Origin: Clostridia bacterium
Lineage (GTDB): Bacteria > Bacillota > Clostridia > Oscillospirales > CAG-272
Assembly: GCA_017518025.1 (NCBI GenBank)
Contig: JAFWWR010000221.1
Span: forward strand, 1 to 5,395
Reading direction: 5' to 3'
DNA length: 5,395 bases
The notes beneath the pieces are model-generated. The model was not told where the DNA came from and made no database searches. It was given only the letters and a program-made list of their open reading frames with translations. The position numbers and the translations under genes are program-made. The first letter of the stretch is position 1; the number at the start of each line of letters is the position of its first letter. Positions 5,346 to 5,395 of this stretch are shown piece after piece.

Positions 5346-5374
5346 ATGATAGCACATTATTTATCGTTTGTCAA
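5346..5374 (-). promoter_or_regulatory. Near-consensus sigma-A promoter of the minus-strand operon
   Basis: On the minus strand a perfect TTGACA (5369-5374) is followed by exactly 17 bases and then TATCAT (5346-5351), itself preceded by TGC as an extended -10. AT-rich sequence lies upstream at 5375-5384, as in UP elements. Transcription should start near 5339, about 49 bases before the DUF2975 start codon. Such a strong housekeeping promoter in front of an XRE regulator gene suggests control by repression. Confidence 0.9.
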
Positions 5375-5395
5375 TAAATATTTTTCGAATTTCGA

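Overview
The window looks like a chromosomal segment from a low-complexity-envelope Firmicute, most likely a gut or rumen Clostridia (Oscillospiraceae-like) bacterium. The reasons are a Firmicutes-style MreB, consensus sigma-A promoter and Shine-Dalgarno signals, a DUF2975 plus YozG-type regulator pair, and lipobox-bearing lipoproteins. This assignment is inference; there is no rRNA or other marker gene here.

Plus strand, about 1-2139: a short leader, then mreB (actin-like cell-shape protein, 104-1132). After 14 bases comes an intact SGNH/GDSL-type hydrolase (1147-2139) with all four catalytic blocks. The two are probably cotranscribed. Both are GC-rich (bases 541-600 hold 39 G+C of 60). A perfect 13-bp A/T-flanked hairpin at 2143-2173 ends this unit and, by its symmetry, also the unit converging on it.

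Minus strand, 5395 down to 2174: this reads as one six-gene operon from a near-consensus promoter (-35 at 5369-5374, -10 at 5346-5351) to the shared terminator. The order is a four-helix DUF2975 membrane protein, a small Cro/C1 (YozG-type) regulator, a single-pass membrane protein, two paralogous lipoproteins whose reading frames overlap by 4 bases, and a multi-pass membrane protein with a soluble C-terminal domain. Spacings are 10, 5 and 8 bases, then a 4-base overlap, then 124 bases.

The most interesting structure is a near-identical direct repeat of about 58 bp (51 of 58 aligned columns) at 2882-2938 and 4076-4133. Each copy joins the 3' end of a gene for the single-pass protein (a live one in the right-hand copy, a decayed remnant in the left-hand copy) to the start of the next gene. 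The repeats bracket an AT-rich block carrying the two lipoprotein genes (bases 3361-3420 hold 17 G+C of 60), while the promoter-proximal genes of the operon are GC-rich. This points to insertion or duplication of a cassette within the operon, and to a possible 1.19-kb deletion by recombination between the repeats.

The DUF2975/HTH pair suggests regulation of a membrane or cell-surface response, but the job of the operon cannot be read from sequence alone. No RNA genes, CRISPR arrays, transposases or origins were seen.
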